Shown here: one piece after another, positions 16,462 through 23,844 of the stretch | Numbering within the stretch: position 1 is the first letter of the stretch | How the letters are laid out: each line of letters begins with the position of its first letter | IMG/VR virus record: IMGVR_UViG_3300036760_000150 | Location: 62,001-126,000 of that record | Length of the DNA: 64,000 nucleotides | DNA from: a virus | Reading direction: 5' to 3' (one strand) | The notes under the pieces: generated by a model | The model's input: the letters and a program-made list of their open reading frames with translations, nothing else | What the model was told of the DNA's origin: nothing | Databases searched by the model: none | Made by a program: the position numbers and the translations under genes

Positions 16462-17415
16462 ATGGACCAAGACCTTAGTAAGTTAGTAGCAGAAGCGACA
16501 GAAGCACTCGACAGTCTTATCAAGTCTGAGAGAGAACGCTTCGACATCCTCCTGAAATCAGAAACGTCTGATAAGAAAGATGGCACCAAGCCGCTAGCTA
16601 AGAAAGAAGAGTCGTCCAAGGAGGAGTCTTCAAAATCCAAAGAAGAGTCATCCATGGCGAAGAAAGAGGAGTCTTCTAAGAAGGAAGAGTCTTCAAGATC
16701 CAAAGAAGAGTCTATGAAGAAAGATGACCCAGAAGGTTCGGGCTTTCAAAGCCCTGCCCCTGAGGCATCTTCAAAGCCTGAAGAGTCTAGCTCGCCTGAA
16801 GGGTCAAAGACCCCTGAGGCCTCTAGTTCTCCCGAAGCGTCTGGTGATGCTGGCGTCGATCATATCTCAGAGATGCTCTCTGGACTTGACGACGAGCAGT
16901 TGCAACACCTCTACATGTCGTTGAAGTCTGAGCTGATGTCTCGCATGAAGCCTGAAGATCAACCAGCTAAGCCCGACATGTCAAGTGCTCCGGCCCCTTC
17001 ACCTGCCGCACCATCGCCGTCGCCTGAACAACCAGGAATGGAGAAGATGTACATGGCAGAGAAGAAAGAAGTCGAGGAGAAGTTGTCGAAGTCTGAGGGT
17101 ACCCTTAAGAAAGCACAAGAAGAGAACGGTGCTCTTAAGAAGGCTCTTGAGAACGCGACTGACATGCTCGACAAGATCCTCAGCCGTCCCGTCAAGAAAG
17201 CCATCACCGACATCCGATTCGTGGAGAAGGGTGAGGAGCTTGCCAAGACAGACGACAAGATCAGCGACTCTGATCTGAAGAAGAAAGCCAACACCGTGTC
17301 TAAAGACATGGGTAAACTCAGCCAGTTATCTAAATCTGAACGTGAAACCCTTGTTGACTTCACCACCGGACGCTCAAAGGCTCGTGAAGAAGTTATCAAG
17401 ATCGTTAACAAGTAA
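16462..17415 (+). CDS. Scaffold-like head protein with Lys/Glu/Ser repeats
   Basis: This 317-residue protein is highly charged. Residues about 48-90 repeat short units of the type KKEESS, KEESSK and SKEESS; residues 95-125 are Pro/Glu/Ser-rich; residues 200-240 form a coiled coil (EKKEVEEKLSKSEGTLKKAQ). Immediately before the major capsid gene, this is what a prohead scaffold or internal core protein looks like. It would be destroyed or cleaved by the protease at maturation. The ribosome site AGAGGAG is well spaced. A frame on the opposite strand here is an artefact of the repetitive composition. Confidence 0.65.
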   Translation: MDQDLSKLVAEATEALDSLIKSERERFDILLKSETSDKKDGTKPLAKKEESSKEESSKSKEESSMAKKEESSKKEESSRSKEESMKKDDPEGSGFQSPAPEASSKPEESSSPEGSKTPEASSSPEASGDAGVDHISEMLSGLDDEQLQHLYMSLKSELMSRMKPEDQPAKPDMSSAPAPSPAAPSPSPEQPGMEKMYMAEKKEVEEKLSKSEGTLKKAQEENGALKKALENATDMLDKILSRPVKKAITDIRFVEKGEELAKTDDKISDSDLKKKANTVSKDMGKLSQLSKSERETLVDFTTGRSKAREEVIKIVNK

Positions 17416-17426
17416 AGGAGTGCAAA

Positions 17427-18830
17427 GTGCAAGAAGTCATTCAGAAAATCGAAGAACTTAGGAAGGCGCTGGAAGCGGGTGGGATGAACGCCGCTCCCGG
17501 AACACTGACTCAAGGGTCTGCGCTCCAACACGAAGACCTCAGTGCAGTGATGAACGTCACCACATTTGAAGACAAACACATCAAGCTGCAGAAGAAGTTC
17601 AAAGTCGTCCCCGCCAAAGGGACGATGGTCCAGTACAATCGTCAGCTTGACCGTGGTATCTTCGGCGGATCTGCCGTCATCGAGGGTGCTGTCGGAGACG
17701 AGAGCACATCGACGTATGTGCGTGAGATCGTCAACATGTGCTACTACGCTGAAGTGCGTAGGACCACAGAGCAAGCCAACCTCATCGAGTCTTTCGACGG
17801 TGTCAAAGCCGATGACAGGGTCGAGCAGGATGCAGCTCTCAAGATCGCTGGCGACGTCGAGTTCGACCTCTTCCGAGGTAAGTCGATGTTCTCCAACGGT
17901 GGGGTGTTCGACGGCCAAGGTTCTGCTATCCCTCAGAACATGCCTAACATCCTCGGTCTCGACCCTCTCATCAGACGGTCAGACATCCTTCAAACTACAC
18001 AAGACCTCATGTTCAACGAGTATGGATCTGACGGATCTATCCAGTTCAACCAAGCTGGTGTCCTGTCTCAGTCCACTATCGAAGACATGTACGCTCGCTC
18101 CAGCATGAACCTCGGTATGGCTGACTGGCTCGGACTTGATCCTTTGACCCACAGCGGGTACAACAAGATCAGTCACGCCAAAGAGCGTATCGTCCTCGCT
18201 GGATCGCCTCAACAAGCTACTGGTGCAAGCCTGAAGGAGCAGTGGGTCGCTGGTGGTGCTATCACCGTCGAGTCCAGTCGCTTTCTCTCAGCCAAGACCA
18301 GCCCTGCTCGTCCTAAGATCGGATCTCCTGCAGCCCCAACACATGCTGCCGCTGACGGGTCTCCATCGGGCACATCGTTCATCGCTGCTCAAGTCTACTA
18401 CTACCGTGTTACCTCTGTCAACGAACGTGGTGAAAGCTCTGCTTCAGCCGCTGCCTCGTTCACGGTTGCGACCTCTGGTAACAGTACCGCGCTCACGATC
18501 ACCCCTGCTGGCGGTGTCCAAGCACTGTACTTCAACGTCTACCGCTCGAATGCTGGTGAACCTGCATCGAAGGTTCGCTTCATCGGTCGCGTCGCTAACA
18601 GCGGTGCTGCTACCACGATCTTTACCGACCTCAACAACAGACTTCCAAACGGCGTCACGGGCTTCCTGCTCGATATGCGCGGTATGGAGATGCCTGAGTT
18701 GGCCAGCTACCGATCGAAAGAGCTTGCTAGAACAGACTTAAGCAATCCCAAAGTATTTTATCGCTTCACAACCCTTGCGGTAAAATTACCAAGGTTCAAC
18801 TGCCTTGTTGATAACTTGCTCCCAAGCTAA
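17427..18830 (+). CDS. Major capsid protein with an Ig/FN3-like insertion
   Basis: This 467-residue protein has the HK97-type major capsid layout. An N-terminal helical arm (residues 1-45) is followed by a body with VPAKGTMVQYNRQLD, STYVREIVNMCYYAEVRR and DLFRGKSMF, typical of large-phage capsid proteins. Residues about 310-410 look like an inserted fibronectin/Ig-like domain (AAQVYYYRVTSVNERGESS ... FNVYRSNAG), which would lie on the capsid surface. The N-terminal arm shares a motif with the protease gene product (see findings) and is probably cleaved. The start is GTG at 17427, with AAAGGAG. A terminator follows at 18857-18887. Confidence 0.85.
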   Translation: MQEVIQKIEELRKALEAGGMNAAPGTLTQGSALQHEDLSAVMNVTTFEDKHIKLQKKFKVVPAKGTMVQYNRQLDRGIFGGSAVIEGAVGDESTSTYVREIVNMCYYAEVRRTTEQANLIESFDGVKADDRVEQDAALKIAGDVEFDLFRGKSMFSNGGVFDGQGSAIPQNMPNILGLDPLIRRSDILQTTQDLMFNEYGSDGSIQFNQAGVLSQSTIEDMYARSSMNLGMADWLGLDPLTHSGYNKISHAKERIVLAGSPQQATGASLKEQWVAGGAITVESSRFLSAKTSPARPKIGSPAAPTHAAADGSPSGTSFIAAQVYYYRVTSVNERGESSASAAASFTVATSGNSTALTITPAGGVQALYFNVYRSNAGEPASKVRFIGRVANSGAATTIFTDLNNRLPNGVTGFLLDMRGMEMPELASYRSKELARTDLSNPKVFYRFTTLAVKLPRFNCLVDNLLPS

Positions 18831-18856
18831 TTAAGCGTATAATCTAATAGATATCA

Positions 18857-18887
18857 AGACCCTGGCTAAACACCAGGGTCTTTTTTT
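18857..18887 (+). terminator. Rho-independent terminator after the major capsid gene
   Basis: AGACCCTGG pairs with CCAGGGTCT around a 7-base loop and is followed by seven T residues. It ends the rightward head-gene transcript and isolates the accessory segment that follows. Confidence 0.9.
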
Positions 18888-18908
18888 GTTTAAAATTTGA
18901 CTTCAGAC

Positions 18909-18938
18909 TTGCCTTTTAAGATCAGGTTGTGCTAGTAT
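18909..18938 (+). promoter_or_regulatory. Sigma-70-like promoter of the accessory segment
   Basis: TTGCCT (18909-18914), an 18-base spacer, then TAGTAT (18933-18938) preceded by an extended -10 TG. It lies directly after the capsid terminator and before a double-hairpin leader and the prim-pol fragment, as in an independently transcribed moron. Confidence 0.5.
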
Positions 18939-18946
18939 ATTTAATA

Positions 18947-19016
18947 AGGGGTTATCACCCCTCAAGGCCCCAATGCCAAGGCTCCTTTCTCAGATCTGCC
19001 GAAGTGTTGGGGCCTT
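18947..19016 (+). ncRNA. Double-hairpin RNA or leader
   Basis: AGGGGT-TATC-ACCCCT (18947-18962) is followed at once by AAGGCCCCAA (18964-18973), which pairs perfectly with TTGGGGCCTT (19007-19016), then TTGTTTC. With the promoter ending at 18938, a transcript would begin near 18945 and consist mostly of two hairpins, the second resembling a terminator with a 33-base loop. It may be a small RNA or an attenuator of the gene at 19041. Confidence 0.4.
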
Positions 19017-19040
19017 TTGTTTCTATAAGGAGTTTTACGT

Positions 19041-19229
19041 ATGGAAACACCGAATGATCTTCTCTCTTACGCCTTAATGTATGCCAGCAGAGGGTGGCCA
19101 GTGTTCCCTTTGCACTCATGGACAGGGCAACGATGTTCATGTGGGAGAGAGGACTGTCATAGTCCCGCCAAACATCCAAGAACACATGATGGCTTTAAGT
19201 CTGCCACCAAGGCACTCTCTTCGCCTTGA
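19041..19229 (+). pseudogene. Truncated N-terminus of a bifunctional primase-polymerase (prim-pol)
   Basis: The 62 residues match the first part of plasmid and phage prim-pol proteins very well: LLSYALMYASRGWPVFPLHS, then CSCGREDC and SPAKHPRTHDGFKSAT, the conserved Cys-containing opening of that domain. The frame then stops. The catalytic acidic residues and the helicase part, normally several hundred more residues, are missing, and no continuation appears in other frames downstream. It is most likely a remnant, although AAGGAG before the ATG means a short product could still be made. It sits in an accessory insert between head genes and a broken homing endonuclease. Confidence 0.6.
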
Positions 19230-19290
19230 CCTGAATCTGCCTTAAGTACGTTTTTTTATCATCTGTTCTCGGCTGACCTCGACGAGCGCC

Positions 19291-19455
19291 ATGTCACCTT
19301 GTAGAATAGGAAAAAGGAATGGCAAGGAGAGAAATGACGTTAGTGACGCATGTGACAGCTGCTCAGGGTTGTTACCCAATAGGCATGAAAGGGTAAGAAG
19401 TGAAGGGAGAAGGTATTTCTACTGTCATGCGCGTCATCTCACACACTGCCAATGA
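19291..19455 (+). CDS. Possible small Cys/His-rich protein (54 aa)
   Basis: This short frame from ATG 19291 encodes a basic peptide with CDSC near residue 25 and a C-terminal run YFYCHARHLTHC, enough Cys and His residues for one zinc site. No clear ribosome site precedes it. It lies between the prim-pol remnant and the endonuclease remnant, so it may be a degenerate piece of either. It has no recognised family. Confidence 0.3.
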   Translation: MSPCRIGKRNGKERNDVSDACDSCSGLLPNRHERVRSEGRRYFYCHARHLTHCQ

Positions 19456-19466
19456 CTTAGATCCCA

Positions 19467-20238
19467 GTGTTAACGAAGAATCCAATCACTGTGTTGTGTG
19501 AAAAAGGTCACAGACGAGATGTAGAGAAAGCAGTGAATATTTTTCTTGGTAAGTCCTGTCCATCATGTGCTAATGTTGGTACATCCAAGCCCGAAGAAGA
19601 TCTAAGAGGATGGTTGACTGCTTTAGGTGTTAAAACAGAAAAATTCTCGTTAAAAGATGAGAGTAATGCACATGTACGAGGAAGAAGGTCTCAGATAGAT
19701 ATTTATATTCCAGATCATAATCTTGGAATCGAATACTGCGGTCTCTATTGGCATAACGAAGATTCGCCCCATCCAAGGTGCTAGCTCACTGCATAAGATA
19801 GCTTTCGGGTTATATCACAAAGATCTTCTTATCGGAGTAATCACTGGCGGCAGGCACAGTAGAGTCAACTCGGGCGAGTTACTTGTCCTTGATAGGTTAT
19901 GTTTTGCCTACGACTATTCTGTTGTCGGCGGCTCATCTAAACTGTTCTCATATCTGTTAGAATGGGCTAAAAATAATAATTACAAGCAAATCGTCAGTTA
20001 CTCAGACAGTCGATGGTCGGAAGGCAACGTATACGACAAGCTGGGCTTTATGTGTACTAAGATTTATAAATCGGATTACAGTTATGTCAAAGGACAACAA
20101 CGATATCCTAAACAGCAACTCAAATTAACACAAGATGAGCGACAACTTGGAATCCCAGAAAATGAATTACGTAAAACTCAAGGATACCGTCGCATCTGGG
20201 ATTGCGGCAAGAAACGATGGGTTTACTATATCAATTAA
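19467..20238 (+). pseudogene. Degenerate homing endonuclease (PD-(D/E)XK/Vsr-like type)
   Basis: Two frames together look like one phage homing endonuclease. The first (19467-19784) has a zinc-finger-like part (CEKGHRRDVE ... CPSC) and a nuclease core SKPEEDLRGWLTALGV ... QIDIYIPDHNLGIEYCGLYW. The second (read through to 20238) gives the C-terminal part, GLYHKDLLIGVITGGRHSR, SVVGGSSKLFSYLLEW, VSYSDSRWSEGNVYDKLGF. The frames join near 19770 with a shift, and the middle 60 or so residues expected in this family appear to be missing, so the gene carries a deletion and is probably inactive. The start at 19467 is GTG; the original N-terminus may also be lost. It lies in the accessory gap after the capsid gene, convergent with the minus-strand gene ending at 20235. 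Confidence 0.75.
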
Positions 20239-20630
20239 TCTTCCCTTACCAGTGTCTCAAAACCTCTAGAGATGTACCTGGCCTCCTCATTTTTCATGAC
20301 GGCTTCACATAGTATGATGCCGTTTGCTAACCCATGGTGGTAGTTGTCACATTGCGCGTTACCTACTTGGTTGTCACGCAGGCTACCTAAATCACTGATT
20401 CTATCTAGCAGTACCATCAGGTTGTATGCCAAATCCTTCGCATCTTCGTAAAGATCTGATCCTGGACCGCAAGGCCCTTCTTTAGTCTGCTCCAACTTGT
20501 TGACGACACATTCTAAGTGTCGACGCATGTCATCTGTTGTCATGGGGCCTCTATTGGTGGTAAATGGTTCAGGCCGTCGGCCTAACTGGCGGTTGTCCTG
20601 AGCCTCATTTGTGATTTTTGATCTGTACAC
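20235..20630 (-). CDS. Hypothetical protein (131 aa)
   Basis: This soluble protein has no recognised family; the second half is helical and contains several Cys and His residues. The start is GTG at 20630 with a good AGGAG site that overlaps the end of the upstream metallopeptidase gene. It is the last gene of the minus-strand cluster 23275-20235. Confidence 0.7.
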   Translation of the reverse strand: MYRSKITNEAQDNRQLGRRPEPFTTNRGPMTTDDMRRHLECVVNKLEQTKEGPCGPGSDLYEDAKDLAYNLMVLLDRISDLGSLRDNQVGNAQCDNYHHGLANGIILCEAVMKNEEARYISRGFETLVRED

Positions 20631-20632
20631 GT

Positions 20633-21076
20633 CTATCTCCTTAGCTGAAGACCCTTGGTCTTCGTGAAACGTGCCATGTCTGAGAGGATACTATGATCGA
20701 CCGGCAGCCGCAAGCACGTCGCCATGGTTATCGCAGCTGCGTTGGCATGGATCTCTTGCATCTTGTTTGTCACTGTCCCCTCAGGCATCCAGTAGAGCAT
20801 TATGGCATGACCTATCTCGTGGAGTATGACGAGCTGTTGTGCCGACTTGTTGTACGGCATCTCGTCTCTCAACCATATAACTCCGTTGCCGAAGTAGATC
20901 GCTATGTTGTTTTTCGGGTACCTTGCCGTTATACCAACGGACTCTGGGGTAGGACCAACCTTGATGTCAAGGCCAAGCTCCATAGATAATGTGTGTACTG
21001 CAGGTGAGATCTTGGTTTTGTACAGCTTACCTAGAGAACTTCTTGATGTACTCCGCTGCGTCTTCGTGCGGCTCAT
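20633..21076 (-). CDS. Small zinc metallopeptidase with HExxH motif
   Basis: This 147-residue protein has the zincin motif HEIGH (His86, Glu87, His90) inside QLVILHEIGHAIMLYW, followed about 25 residues later by an acidic QEIHANAAA segment that could supply the third ligand. This resembles ImmA/IrrE (M78)-like and related small peptidases. In bacteria and phages such enzymes often cleave a repressor. The ATG at 21076 has AGGGTAAGG upstream; it overlaps the preceding gene by 50 bases, so a shorter product from 20983 (MELGLDIKV) is also possible. The substrate is unknown. Confidence 0.65.
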   Translation of the reverse strand: MSRTKTQRSTSRSSLGKLYKTKISPAVHTLSMELGLDIKVGPTPESVGITARYPKNNIAIYFGNGVIWLRDEMPYNKSAQQLVILHEIGHAIMLYWMPEGTVTNKMQEIHANAAAITMATCLRLPVDHSILSDMARFTKTKGLQLRR

Positions 21077-21377
21077 CCTTACCCTCACCCTTTCGTACTA
21101 TATAGATCTCAACCCAGTTGTCTCCTATTGGCATTACCTGGATCTGGTACGAGACCGAGTTGCATGTACCGAGAAAAAATAATATGGCTGCCACTAACTG
21201 TTCTGTGAGAGTCTGATAGTCTACAGCAAGCGCCATAGATGTAAGTGCGCAGTCTATCGCGTTTTGTACGCCGCGTCTGTACTCCTCATCTCTCTCATCT
21301 GTGAAGTATAAACCAGACACATACTCAGGTGCACACTCCGAACACTCTGTTACGGGCCAGTCTTCGTCGTCAGCCAT
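21027..21377 (-). CDS. Hypothetical protein (116 aa)
   Basis: This protein is not recognised. It is acidic at the N-terminus, with a CSEC pair near residue 12. ATG 21377 is preceded by AGAGGTAC and overlaps the stop of the small zinc protein upstream, a normal coupled arrangement. A longer start at 21395 lacks a site. Confidence 0.65.
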   Translation of the reverse strand: MADDEDWPVTECSECAPEYVSGLYFTDERDEEYRRGVQNAIDCALTSMALAVDYQTLTEQLVAAILFFLGTCNSVSYQIQVMPIGDNWVEIYIVRKGEGKDEPHEDAAEYIKKFSR

Positions 21378-21543
21378 ACTTGTACCTCTTACCACATCGA
21401 CAGACGATCATCTTCACCGGCATGCCGACGCGGCCTCTCACCATCCTGAGCTTGTCCATGCCGTGGTCACATTTGGCCACATCGAAGATCGTAGACTTTT
21501 TGACCACGTCTTTCATCTTAAGGAAGTCGTTGTAGTGCATCAT
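21370..21543 (-). CDS. Small zinc-ribbon-like protein (57 aa)
   Basis: This short gene overlaps both neighbours: its ATG at 21543 shares a base with the stop of the AAA+ gene, and its stop overlaps the ATG at 21377. AAGGGG lies just upstream. The product is basic, with a single Cys-His pair (CDHG) and a second CRCGKRYKYG motif near the C-terminus, compatible with one zinc site. No function is known. Confidence 0.6.
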   Translation of the reverse strand: MMHYNDFLKMKDVVKKSTIFDVAKCDHGMDKLRMVRGRVGMPVKMIVCRCGKRYKYG

Positions 21544-22550
21544 TATCCCCTTTTGTTCTCGTCACTGCTATAGTCATTTGAACCTATGCCCATACGTCCT
21601 CTACCTGAGTCGTCCGACTTAGGTGAGTACTTCATCTTACCCAGCCTGTTGATCGTCTCTTGTGTCGGCATGCCGAGGCAGAAGATGCTCACGATCATGT
21701 CTCTGAGATGGGCGAACGTGAATCCTTTGGTGACAGTTGCTAGGTTGATATGCTCAACCTCACCGGTCTGCTGGTTAGTCTCCTTGTGGATATGGTTGCC
21801 TTCCCCTAGTTTATGCTCGATGTAGAACTGTCGAGCTTCCTCGCTTGGGTACCCGATCTCCACTATCTTGTCGAACCTAGACGGTCTGTTTACGAGTCTG
21901 GGAGGAAGCTTCTCTGGGTAGTTCGTGGTGGCGATGTACACCACGTTGTCGGCCTGAACTGATCCGTCCAACAAGTTCAACAGGTGGTGCTCGTTACCGT
22001 GCATCAAGATGTCGTCAACATCCTCTAATAGGACCAAGATCTTCCTGTTAGGCTCTACCTGTCTGATAACTCTCATGGCCTCTTCAAGAGTCTGAGGGTT
22101 CTGTGACAAGAACACAAGCCCATCCTGCTTGTTGATCATCTCCTGGGCAACCAACGACACGGTGCAGGACTTCCCGCCACCCGGAGGTCCCCACAGTAGA
22201 AATCCTCGTTTGTGGACGAACCCGTACTGCTCGAACTTAGGCTTAAGACTCCAGAACTTGTCTATCTCGCTCAAGATCATGGCACTCTTGCTGTCTGGGA
22301 ACTTCAGTAGGTTGTCTGTGACGATGTCTTCGCGAGAGAAGACTATCCCTGCATTGTCTATCATGAGTCGGTACAACGCAGACGGCATCTTGTCTACAGT
22401 CTTGGTGGCTGGTCTGTAGTACTTACCGTCTAGGGTTGTGTACTGGACGAACGAGGCGGCACGTTTGGCCTGTACGAAGTCTTTTGTGCTTGATATCTTG
22501 TCATTTTCGCCAACGATCGTGGGTATAGCGACATTTTTCAGTTCATCCAT
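21543..22550 (-). CDS. AAA+ ATPase
   Basis: This 335-residue protein has all the motifs of a classic AAA ATPase: Walker A GPPGGGKS near residue 124, Walker B ILVLLEDVDD near 170, a sensor 1-like IATTNYPE, and the second region of homology with arginines, NRPSRFDKIVEIGYP. The pattern is closest to BCS1/katanin/FtsH-like AAA domains. The N-terminal 110 residues are a substrate or partner domain, and the C-terminus is a polar tail. It probably remodels a protein complex. It lies upstream of the HExxH peptidase in the same operon, which hints at an unfoldase-protease pairing (inference only). Confidence 0.85.
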   Translation of the reverse strand: MDELKNVAIPTIVGENDKISSTKDFVQAKRAASFVQYTTLDGKYYRPATKTVDKMPSALYRLMIDNAGIVFSREDIVTDNLLKFPDSKSAMILSEIDKFWSLKPKFEQYGFVHKRGFLLWGPPGGGKSCTVSLVAQEMINKQDGLVFLSQNPQTLEEAMRVIRQVEPNRKILVLLEDVDDILMHGNEHHLLNLLDGSVQADNVVYIATTNYPEKLPPRLVNRPSRFDKIVEIGYPSEEARQFYIEHKLGEGNHIHKETNQQTGEVEHINLATVTKGFTFAHLRDMIVSIFCLGMPTQETINRLGKMKYSPKSDDSGRGRMGIGSNDYSSDENKRG

Positions 22551-22556
22551 CTCGTG

Positions 22557-22790
22557 TTACTCCTGTCGAATGTTGTTTAACACCAACGACATGGCGTCTG
22601 CCATGGCATCTATGTAGCCGTTGTGGTAGTCGAGCTTGCGATCCCACAGCTCATCTTCCGTCATCTGGTGCACGGGTAAGGTGTGTGCGAATATCTCAGC
22701 CGACGACCTGGCCATGTTAAGGATGTTATCACGCTCGTCGGCGTCGAGTCCAGCTTGTCTCAACTTTTCCTCAGACGTCATGTTAGTCAT
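22557..22790 (-). CDS. Hypothetical protein (77 aa)
   Basis: This small, acidic, helical protein is not recognised. Its start overlaps the end of the preceding gene by 8 bases and it ends 7 bases before the AAA+ gene, which suggests translational coupling in the minus-strand operon. Confidence 0.6.
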   Translation of the reverse strand: MTNMTSEEKLRQAGLDADERDNILNMARSSAEIFAHTLPVHQMTEDELWDRKLDYHNGYIDAMADAMSLVLNNIRQE

Positions 22791-23046
22791 AGCTCTCTTC
22801 GTCTTCCCAGAATTCTACATTTGATTGGTCGTCACCAAGCCGTCCTTCATCGATCTCAACCTCTTCGATGCCGTTGTTGCACTCGAAGCACAGCGATGGC
22901 GCACAACTTTGAGCCATGAGATACGCCTTTTTCTCAGAGTCGTTCATGGCCTCGAAAGATTTAAGTTCTTCTCCGGACAACTTTATATTGTTGTAGCCGG
23001 TGCCATACACAGGGAATGAGATCTTGAACGTCTTACCCTCGCCCAT
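22783..23046 (-). CDS. Hypothetical protein (87 aa)
   Basis: This acidic protein has a Cys-x6-C ... CNNG pattern in the middle (SCAPSLCFECNNG), perhaps one metal site, and a strongly acidic C-terminus. GGAGAGACAG precedes the ATG. It has no recognised family. Confidence 0.6.
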   Translation of the reverse strand: MGEGKTFKISFPVYGTGYNNIKLSGEELKSFEAMNDSEKKAYLMAQSCAPSLCFECNNGIEEVEIDEGRLGDDQSNVEFWEDEESYD

Positions 23047-23275
23047 CTGTCTCTCCTTTTATTCTTTTAAAGATCTTAACACATCGCGGACAATTTATCG
23101 CATCTAATGTACAATCGTCACGAGATTTTATGTCGAACTTTCCTTTTCTACCGCACAGCAGTTGATACTGAGACCTTGTTATGCGGCCTACTGTTAGGTA
23201 GGAGTAGTTAACGTTTGGGTTGTTAGGCACGAATTGAGCGTGCACAACAGAATGTTTATTTGTTCCTGTCCCCAA
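23033..23275 (-). CDS. Hypothetical protein (80 aa), first gene of a minus-strand operon
   Basis: The C-terminal part has CPRC and basic residues (CPRCVKIFKRIKG). The only upstream start giving the full frame is TTG at 23275, without a clear ribosome site; a GTG a few codons later is possible. It diverges from the gene at 23362. Confidence 0.45.
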   Translation of the reverse strand: MGTGTNKHSVVHAQFVPNNPNVNYSYLTVGRITRSQYQLLCGRKGKFDIKSRDDCTLDAINCPRCVKIFKRIKGETDGRG

Positions 23276-23326
23276 AATCGTTTAACTTCTGGTCAATGAT
23301 CAATGTGTGTGCACTTCAGTTAGAGC

Positions 23327-23355
23327 TTGCTTTGTATCTACGTAGATGTTACGAT
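23327..23355 (+). promoter_or_regulatory. Candidate sigma-70 promoter
   Basis: TTGCTT (23327-23332), 17 bases, then TACGAT (23350-23355), 7 bases before the ATG at 23362. If used, the transcript would begin at or next to the start codon. Confidence 0.35.
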
Positions 23356-23361
23356 GTTGTG

Positions 23362-23598
23362 ATGAGTAAGTATGTCAAGATCGTTCTTCTTTATCTAGTG
23401 CTTCCAGTTGTCGTAGTTCTGTCTGCTCGTGTCTACATACTTGACTGGGCCACTATGTCGTTTAAGTTCGGATGTGACACTGCGGCAGAGCGTGTCTACA
23501 GGTTCAACAGCAAAGCTCTAGGTCGAGAGCTTCAGCATTTCTGTGTCGTGTATACCGGCAACATAAAGAAGGAGTTCGGCGATGGCTTCGATCACTAA
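23362..23598 (+). CDS. Small membrane-anchored protein (78 aa)
   Basis: Residues 6-26 (KIVLLYLVLPVVVVLSARVY) form an N-terminal membrane helix, followed by a soluble region with two cysteines (FGCDTAAERVY, LQHFCVVY). This looks like an exported or periplasm-facing small phage protein. It overlaps the next gene by 17 bases. A longer frame upstream is rejected because it reads back into the promoter region. Confidence 0.55.
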   Translation: MSKYVKIVLLYLVLPVVVVLSARVYILDWATMSFKFGCDTAAERVYRFNSKALGRELQHFCVVYTGNIKKEFGDGFDH

Positions 23599-23836
23599 AA
23601 TGTACACATATTTACTGGTAGTCATCCTTTTTCTAGGAGTTGGGTTAGGATGGTACTGTGATCATGGTCAACAACAGAGGAAGATAAGGCAAGCTTACTT
23701 CGACGCATGTTATTCTTTCATGTCAACAGCGGCGACGCAGATGGTACAAGACAACGATAAAGAAACTCTTGATGTGCTACCCTTGGATATCATCTACGAA
23801 CAATGTAGCAAATTATCTAAAGAGTACATGCAGTAG
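23582..23836 (+). CDS. Small membrane-anchored protein (84 aa)
   Basis: The N-terminal hydrophobic segment (YLLVVILFLGVGLGWYC, residues 8-25) is followed by a helical soluble domain with three cysteines. Size and topology resemble spanin-like or Rz-like i-spanins, but no lysis genes are seen beside it, so this is only a possibility. Confidence 0.55.
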   Translation: MASITKMYTYLLVVILFLGVGLGWYCDHGQQQRKIRQAYFDACYSFMSTAATQMVQDNDKETLDVLPLDIIYEQCSKLSKEYMQ

Positions 23837-23844
23837 TACGATAG

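Noticed and set aside
16959-17918. Long minus-strand open frame (319 codons) across the scaffold-like and capsid genes
   Set aside because: It mirrors biased codons of two well-supported plus-strand genes, has no recognisable domain or ribosome site, and would break the head operon.
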